Of a stretch of 64,000 nt of DNA, positions 57,991 through 64,000 are shown piece by piece. Under the pieces are notes generated by a model. That model searched no databases, was not told where the DNA came from, and saw nothing but the letters and a program-made list of their open reading frames with translations. Positions within the stretch are counted from its first letter, which is position 1. Each line of letters begins with the position of its first letter. Source of the DNA: Humulus lupulus (lineage: Eukaryota; Streptophyta; Magnoliopsida; Rosales; Cannabaceae); the NCBI RefSeq assembly GCF_963169125.1, contig NC_084795.1, forward strand, positions 134,333,701 through 134,397,700, written 5' to 3'. The position numbers and the translations under genes are program-made.

Positions 57991-58439
57991 ACCAAGATCT
58001 TTATCTCGTCCTTTTTTTCCTTTATTTTGTAATAACATTTTTACGGATGCGTACGCGTCCAAGAAAATTTGTAGTGCTTTATCCAATTTATGTTATTTTT
58101 GTTGCTCTTTTTTTTTTATCACCGTTCTGAGCATCTGGTCCTGGTTCAAAGGCCTGGACTAGATTATTCATGACTTTAACTTAACTTACTTTAATTCGGT
58201 TATCCAGGACCCAACGACCTGGGCCATTAGGGAGTTGATAGTCATTACTGAATCTACCCGTCTAGTCCTCAACGTTGAAAATCTGATGGCCTGGGCCATC
58301 AGGGTTCGATTAGTTTATTTTGAAACCTAGACTAGGTTCCCACAGCCTGGGTCGTACTACTTTTGCACACCTGGGACCCATTCTAACAGTCGTGGGCTAT
58401 GTCCTTGCTCTGGGGCATACCGGGTACTTTTATCCCCCG
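57991..58439 (+). other. 3' flank of the Tat-C antisense ORF
   Basis: T-rich, without a coding frame; probably the 3' UTR of the antisense transcript. Text such as 'ggcctgggccatcagg' recurs and leads into the tandem array. Confidence 0.45.
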
Positions 58440-59010
58440 GACAGTGTTCGTCCGGGGCAGGACTAGCCTGAGGCTTGTCCTCTTTTTTATACCCCCGTTC
58501 ATCGTTCGTCCGGGGCAGGACCAGCCTGAGGCTTGGTCCCCTTTTTTATACCCCCGGACATCATTCGTCCAAGGCGGGACCAGCCTGAGGCTTGGTCCCC
58601 TTCTTTATACCCACAGACATCGTTTGTCTGGGGCGGGACCAGCCTGAGGCTTGATCCCCTTTTTTATACCCCCGGACATCGTTCGTCTGAGGCAGGACCA
58701 GCCTGAGGCTTGGTCCCCTTCTTTATACCCCCGGACATCTTTCGTTCGGGGCAGGACCAGCCTGAGGCTTGGTCCCCTATTTTATACCCCCGAACATCGT
58801 TCGTCCGGGGTGGGACCTGCTTGAGGCTTGGTCCTCTTCTTTATACCCCTGGACATCGTTCATCCGGGGCGGGACCAGCTTCAGGTTTGGTCCCCTTTTT
58901 GATACCTCCAGACATCGTTCGTCCGTGGCGGGACCAGCCGGAGGCGTGGTCCCCTTTTCTATACCCCCGGGCATCGTTCGTCCGGGGCTAGACCAGCCTG
59001 AGGCTTTGTT
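58440..59010. repeat. Tandem repeat, about 59-bp unit, 10 copies (Tat-C)
   Basis: The motif cgttcgtccggggc occurs near 58,447, 58,508, 58,566, 58,624, 58,683, 58,741, 58,800, 58,859, 58,918 and 58,977. Each unit continues with gggaccagcctgaggcttgg and ccccttttttatacccccgg. Because 59 is not a multiple of three, frames through it shift phase and are not genes. It sits between the ends of the two convergent genes, integrase (minus) and the antisense ORF (plus). Confidence 0.93.
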
Positions 59011-59264
59011 TGATGGGGTTTGTACCCCCCGAGACCTTGCCGGTCAGGGTTGGGACTAGGTCTGAGCCTTACGCCCCGCTTGGTATCAGTTCATACTAGG
59101 AATTCCCCCCAAGTGAGCGGGGACTGGTCTGAGGTCACTTGAGTAGAGTTTTCATTGTTTAATAACATTTCTTTATCGTATTTTGTACACGGCATTTTTA
59201 TTATTCAAGGAATTTCCCTGAGGCGTACATTATTTACAACGAAAATATAAAAATGGAACATGTT
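59011..59264. other. Spacer between tandem array and integrase end
   Basis: Contains the landmark ttccccccaagtgagcgggg near 59,101 shared with Tat-A and Tat-B, and an AT-rich part with possible transcript ends. Confidence 0.4.
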
Positions 59265-60168
59265 CTCCCGACTACTGATAGTATTTACGGAGATGTTCCG
59301 CGTTCCAGACTCTTGGGACTTTCGTGCCATCGAGTCGCTTTAAACGGTACGTTCTGGGGCACACTTCGTGCTGGATCTCGTATGGCCCTTCCCAATTCGG
59401 GCCCAGGACCCCCACTCCCGGATCTTGGGTGGCAGGGAAGACTTTTCGCAGGACCAGATCACCATTTTCGAACCTTCGGCTTTTTACTTTAGAGTTGAAA
59501 TGTCAGGCGATCTTGCCTTGGTACATCTTCAGCTGCACTTGTGACTCTTCCTGGATCTCCTTGATGAGATCTAGGGATTCCTGGAGCAAGGCGTGGTTCT
59601 GGGTGGGCTCGTACGTGTCACTCCGGTGAGACAGGATGGTTATCTCAACAGGGATGACGGCTTCGCATCCGTGGACCATGGAGTAAGGAGTGTGCCCAGT
59701 GGATGTCCTTTCGGTTGTCCGGTAAGCCCACAACACGCGGGGCAGCTCTTCGGGCCACTTACTCTTGCAGGCTTGGTGTTTTTTCTTTAACGTCCCTTTC
59801 AAGATTTTGTTGACGGCCTCTGCCTGCCCGTTTGCTTGGGGTCTGGCGACCGTGGAGAAGCTTTTGACAATACCATGTCTTTCACAGAAATCGGTGAAGT
59901 GGATGCTGTCGAACTGCTTTCCGTTGTCGGATACAATCTTGTAGGGGAGCCCGTACCGACACACGATATTGCTGATGACGAAATCCAGGGCCTTGTTAGA
60001 GGTGATTGTACTCATGGTTTCCACCTCAACCCATTTGGTGTAATAGTCGACGGCCACGATGGCGTATTTCACCACCCCTCTCCCCCCCTTCTCGGTCGGG
60101 AGTGATCCTACCAGATCGATTCCCCACACAGTGAAAGGCCAGGGGCTTGTCATCAGGGTTATTTCCAT
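59265..60168 (-). pseudogene. pol: Integrase core and C-terminus of Tat-C
   Basis: The core (60,168-59,503) has VWGIDLVGSLPTEKGG (first Asp), YKIVSDNGKQFDSIHF (second Asp) and ARPQANGQAEAVNKILKGTL (Glu), the full DDE triad, followed by AYRTTERTSTGHTPYSMVHG. A stop near 59,503 separates the C-terminal module, which reads SKVKSRRFENGDLVLRKVF and NWEGPYEIQHEV to about 59,265. Apart from that stop this part is well kept. Confidence 0.88.
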
Positions 60169-60710
60169 TGGCGGGGCTCGCGGGACCTTCGCGTACCTTT
60201 GCCACTGCTCGCACTTGCAGTCGTAGTCAATACATCTTTCTTCATAGTTGGCCAGAAGTATCCTTGGCGCAGTATCTTTTTGGATAGACTGAGTCTGGCT
60301 ATATGATCTCCGCAGAAGCCTTCGTGCACTTCATGCAGGATGGCGCTTATTTCGGTCCCGGACACGCACCTGACGTATGGCATAGACAACCCCCTGCGGT
60401 AGAGTTTTCCATCCATCATGACGTTCCTGTGGACCTGTAACTGAAGCTTCCTGGCTGCGGCCCTGTCTGCTGGCAACCCGCCAGTTGTCAGATAGTGGAC
60501 AAGGGGTCCCATCCAGGACGCGGAGTGGTCAATGGTGTTGATCGCGGAGACTTGGATGCTTAGCATGGGGAGATGGTTAACGGGGACCAGTCCAGACAGC
60601 CACGCTTCGACATCGGTGGCTAATTTTGCTAGCGTGTCCACGAACACGTTTTGCTCCCTAGGGACCTGGCGGATGGTGTGTCTCTTGAAAGCTTGCAGCA
60701 TTTCTCTCAT
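60159..60710 (-). pseudogene. pol: Integrase N-terminal zinc region and end of the second RNase H of Tat-C
   Basis: The frame begins MREMLQAFKRHTIRQVPREQ and NVFVDTLAKLAT, the end of the second RNase H (last catalytic Asp). A linker follows, then the integrase zinc-binding region with LHEVHEGFCGDHIARLSLSK and YFWPTMKKD (the two His). The Cys pair falls after a frameshift near 60,225 (CKCEQWQRYA). Confidence 0.82.
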
Positions 60711-61111
60711 CTAAGTCACATAAGCCACCATTCTCTCCCCTTTGGTTTGATATTCTCCCAAGACCTGCCTGACAACCAGCTGGGAATCGCTGTAGATCTC
60801 CAGGTTCGTGGGCCCTACTTCCCGGGCCAACGCAACTCGGCCAGCAATGCCTCGTGCTCGACCTTGTTGTTTGATGCTTTGAAATGGAAACGCAGAGCGT
60901 TTTGCAACTGGTGTCCCTGTGGCGACACTAGGATGATTCCGACCCCTACTCCATTCTCGTTTGAGGCCCCGTCCACGAACACCTTCCATACGGGCTCCGC
61001 GGGGTCGTCCGCCTGGGTGATCTCGGAACATTCCACGATGAAGTCGGCTAGGGCTTGCCCCTTGATTGAAACTCTAGGAACGTAGGCTATATTGAACTGA
61101 CTTAGCTCCAT
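60711..61111 (-). pseudogene. pol: Second (archaeal-type) RNase H of Tat-C
   Basis: WKVFVDGASNENGVGVGIIL (Asp), NNKVEHEALLAELR (Glu) and LEIYSDSQLVVRQVLGEY (Asp) are the active-site landmarks of the extra RNase H that Tat elements carry after the ancestral one. A frameshift lies near 60,815-60,840. It probably supplies the RNase H activity, since the first domain in Tat elements is usually degenerate. Confidence 0.85.
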
Positions 61112-62254
61112 GGCCTACTTTAATAGTCTCCCTGACGACTCGGGCTTCTGCAATAGTTGCCGCAAGGGGTGGTTGGTCAGAACTTTTATGGTGTGGGCCT
61201 GGAAGAAAGGTCGGAGTTTCCGGGATGCCATCAGTAGAAAAAATATCAATTTTTCAATCAGCGGATACTGTGACTCATCCCCCAACAATCTTTTACTCAC
61301 GTAGTAGACCGGGAGCAGGGATTTTTCTTCCTCCCACACTAGTGCAGCACTGATCGCGTGCTCGATCATTGCCAGATAGAGATATAGGAGCTCTCCGTCC
61401 ACCGGTTTCGCCAAGATCGGCGCTCGGGCCAGGTGGTCTTTCAGCTTTTGAAAAGCCTCTTCGCACTAGACTGACCATTCGAAGCGTTTGCTTCCCCGAA
61501 GAACATTGAAGAATGGGATGCACTTCTTCGTGGCCTTAGAAACGAAACGGCTTAGGGCAGCTATCCGCCCGGTCAGACTTTGCACGTCTTTATGCTTCCG
61601 GGGAGAAGGCATATCAATTAGTGCCTTGATCTTTTCCGAATTGGCCTCTATTCCCCCGAAGCTCACTATGAACCCCAAGAACTTCCTGGAGGCCACGCCG
61701 AATGTGCATTTCTTGGGATTCAGCTTCATCCCATACTTTCGAATGACCGCGAAGGCCTCGGCCAGGTCGTCTGAATGTTTCCCGGATGTCTTGGACTTGA
61801 CCAGCATATCGTCGATGTAGACTTCCATGTTTCGCCCCAGCTAGGCCCGGAACATTTGGTTGACGAGCCTCTGATAGGTGGCCCCGGCGTTCTTGAGCCC
61901 GAAGGGCATGACAACGTAGTAGTATATTCCCTTTTCAGTTTGGAAATTGATGTGCTCCTGGTCTGCTACGTGCATGGAAATCTGATTGTAGCCGTAGTAA
62001 GCATCCACGAAGCTTAAGATCTCGTACCCGGATGTCGCATCCACCATCTGGTCGATCTGGGGAAGCAAGAAGCAATCCTTCGGGCAAGCCTTGTTGAGAT
62101 CCATGAAATTGATGCATGTCCTCCATGTCCCGTTCAGCTTTGGCACCAGAACGGGGTTGGCTAGCCACACGGGGTACACAGCCTCACGGATGAAGTTGAT
62201 TGATGACAGCTTCTCTACCTCCAGCTTGAGGGCCTCGGCCCTCTCCGTTCCCAA
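61112..62254 (-). pseudogene. pol: Reverse transcriptase and first RNase H of Tat-C
   Basis: RT (62,254-61,466): FIREAVYPVWLANPVLVPKL, FVDAYYGYNQI (first Asp), MPFGLKNAGATYQRLVNQMF, an in-frame stop at about 61,838, then the active site VYIDDMLVKS and FLGFIVSFGGIEANSEKI. First RNase H (61,414-61,115): LYLYLAMIEHAISAALVWEE, in which the usual catalytic Asp is replaced, and KLIFFLLMASRKLRPFF, in which the Glu is not obvious. This fits the degenerate first RNase H of Tat elements. A stop lies near 61,468. Confidence 0.85.
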
Positions 62255-62365
62255 GGGCCTTCATTTTTGTCAGACCGAGGTCGCGTTCGGGTCGATGTTC
62301 AATGCATGGCAGATGATGTTACGGTCGATCCTCGTCATATCTGAATGGGACCAGGCCAGAATATC

Positions 62366-63148
62366 CTAGTTCTCCTTTACTTGGGCGATTATGGCGGCTC
62401 TGACCTCTGTCGGCAGATTTTTCCCGACTTGGATTATCTTGGTCGGATCGGTGTCACTAATGCACACCTCCTCAATCTCGTCCATGGGCTCTAGGACGCG
62501 GTCATCTCTTATCCTCGGGTCCAGCTCATCTTCCTCCCGGACCACTGTTCCTGCGGGGGAAGGGAGAACCGGGTCGATGACTTCCTCGAAGGGTTCCTCC
62601 CGGACCATGTAGATTGGTCGGGCTAACACGTGGTAGCACTTCCGGGCGCTCTTCTAATCCCCCCAGACTATCCCCACCCCTCCTTTGTCGCAAGGGAACT
62701 TCATGCAAAGATGACGGATGGAGGTGATCGCCCCAAAATCGACTAGTACGGGCCAGCCGAAAATGACATTGTAAGCGGTGGGGCAATCCACCACCATGAG
62801 AGTGCAGAACTTGAATGAGTGTTGCAACTCGCTCCCCAATGTTATGGGCAACTGGATCTTTCCCATGGGGAGTAACGCGTCTCCATTAAAGCCATAGATC
62901 TGGGTTGGGCACGATGCCAGATCCACTTCAGTCAAGCCAATCGCAGCGAAGGCAGGCTTGAACAAGATGTTGACAGAGCTTCCGTCATCCACCAGCACCC
63001 GGGACACTAGCTTGTTGGCTATCTGGGCGTCTATGACCAGCGGGTCATGGTGCGGGAAATAGACGTTACGGGCGTCGTCCTCCGTGAAGGTGATAGGGAG
63101 GTTCATCAGTTTTGGGCACTGAGCTGGGGCCTGGACCAGAGAGCACAC
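62366..63148 (-). pseudogene. pro: Protease and protease-RT linker of Tat-C
   Basis: Protease (63,148-62,654): ITFTEDDARNVYFPHHDPLV, VSRVLVDDGSSVNILFKPAF (active-site DDG), IQLPITLGSELQHSFKF and TAYNVIFGWPVL. It ends with a stop at 62,656. The linker (62,629-62,366) is acidic. Stops separate it from protease and RT. The protease core itself looks intact. Confidence 0.82.
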
Positions 63149-63151
63149 CTC

Positions 63152-64000
63152 CTAATCGTGGTCGAGCTCACTTATGTAGCGTTTCTGATCATTCCTGGAC
63201 AGTCCTCCCAGGTGAGCCCCACCCGAAATGGTGGCCCCATATCCATCCACACGAGGGCTTGCCGTCCCGGATGGATAAGGCATTCTAGGGCCGGGTGTTT
63301 GCACGACGAGGGCCCCCTGAGGGGTCTGCGCCGCCAGGCCCTGCGGATATCCTCCCTGAGGCGGATATTCTCTGGGCGCAACCGTGACCGCGGGTTGTCC
63401 GGGACCTGCGGACAGGCCCAGGACTCCCACGGGCATCCTAACCCATTGGTGGAGATGCCCCAGCTTGATCAGATTCTTGATCTCATCCTTGAGCTATCGG
63501 CACTCTTCAGTCGTGTGGCCCACGTCCTTGTGGTAGGTGCACCGTTTGTTGGTATCTCCCGGATTCCTCCCTCCGTTGAACATGGGGGCAGGCTTCCAGT
63601 AGTGAACCGACCTTTCTATGGCGAGGAACATGTTCTCCCTGGTTTCCACCAAATTGGTGTATTCCGAATACTAGGGCTCGTAGCCCCTCTTGCCATTCTT
63701 AGCCGGCTCAGACTGATTTTGGCCCTTGCCGGACCTCTTCCCCCGGGAAGGGTTTGCACTTGCCTCAGTCCCCCCCCCCCCCCCCCCACCTGGGACTGCT
63801 GGGCCCCGACGAGGGCAGCGCTGTGACCCATTGGTGCAGCATCATATCCGGATAAGGGGGCGGATTGGATCGGGGCATATTCTGAAGAGGCAGGACCGTA
63901 CACTATAGGTGTGGTGTAGGTAACCCCGGGCGCAGCCGCCGAACCTGGGGCAATCAAGGGAGTGAAGTAAGGCTGTGCCGGGAACTGTACCCCATATCCC
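63152..64000 (-). pseudogene. gag: gag C-terminal region of Tat-C (partial)
   Basis: The Pro/Gly-rich part (63,436-63,152: VTVAPREYPPQGGYPQGLAA) and the piece at 63,957-63,616 (PIVYGPASSEYAPIQSAPLS) form the linker end of gag; between them an H/C-poor zinc-like segment (CHLYHKDVGHTTEECR-type) is in a shifted frame near 63,440-63,560. An 18-C run at 63,770-63,787 changes frame. The capsid domain lies beyond the window. Confidence 0.6.

Larger units (their letters stand above)
53093..64000 (-). mobile_element. Tat-C: minus-strand Tat-type Ty3/gypsy element (5' end outside the window)
   Basis: In minus order from the right edge: gag C-term, protease, RT, RNase H, a second RNase H, integrase, tandem repeat, antisense ORF with its own TATA box, polypurine tract and 3' LTR. 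Pol is broken by only a handful of stops and frameshifts, so this is the youngest-looking coding set in the window. Composition is clearly more GC-rich than the rest. The 5' LTR, PBS and gag start lie beyond 64,000. Confidence 0.85.

Noticed and set aside
58399..59059. Several 80-95-codon frames with repeating 'PPDIVRPG..QPEAWS' text
   Set aside because: They are translations of the 59-bp tandem repeat, whose unit is not a multiple of three; frames drift and end arbitrarily.
1..64000. tRNA, rRNA or microRNA genes
   Set aside because: No cloverleaf-type sequence or rRNA segment was recognised by eye. The only tRNA-related sequences are retrotransposon primer-binding sites.

Overview
This is an intergenic block of a plant nuclear genome, most likely a eudicot: it has AT-rich GT-AG introns, plant LTR-retrotransposon lineages, a plant CACTA (En/Spm) transposon, and fragments of ordinary plant genes. 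Almost the whole window is nested transposable elements. I saw no intact host gene, no rRNA or tRNA gene, and no prokaryotic feature. The species cannot be fixed from the sequence.

Layout, left to right. 1-3.35 kb: the 3' end of an unidentified gene, then a five-exon remnant of another unidentified gene. 3.35-6.24 kb: a decayed, rearranged Ty3/gypsy Tat-type remnant (Tat-A). 6.24-45.66 kb: one minus-strand Tat-type element (Tat-B) split by three insertions. (1) An Athila-like element (16.58-23.97 kb) entered the antisense ORF of Tat-B. (2) A Tekay/Del-like element (8.376-16.572 kb, TSD TGGGT) then landed on the edge of the Athila-like element. (3) A 14.4-kb CACTA transposon (29,449-43,847, TSD TCA) split the Tat-B gag gene, and itself contains a 2.27-kb solo LTR of the Tekay-like family (34,347-36,616, TSD TTAGC). 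45.7-50.6 kb: a decayed Ty1/copia element. 50.6-53.1 kb: AT-rich DNA with a local tandem repeat. 53.1-64 kb: a better preserved minus-strand Tat element (Tat-C) whose 5' LTR lies beyond the window.

How the parts work. The LTR elements encode gag, aspartic protease, reverse transcriptase, RNase H and integrase; all carry stops and frameshifts and look dead as single copies. Tat-B and Tat-C also carry an antisense, intron-containing ORF between pol and the 3' LTR, with its own TATA box, a region resembling the 'putative gypsy type transposon' domain (Pfam Transposase_28) and, in Tat-C, a long coiled coil. The CACTA element keeps perfect 14-bp termini, subterminal repeats, the C-terminal part of TNP2 and a TNPA-like gene. 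In place of the TNP2 N-terminal half it carries pieces of host genes: a ubiquitin C-terminal hydrolase N-terminus, a subtilase N-terminus and unidentified exons.

The most unusual structures are an Athila-like element whose gag-protease half is inverted relative to its pol half, the antisense ORF with its own promoter, and the gene-capturing CACTA element. I found no convincing wholly new biological system.
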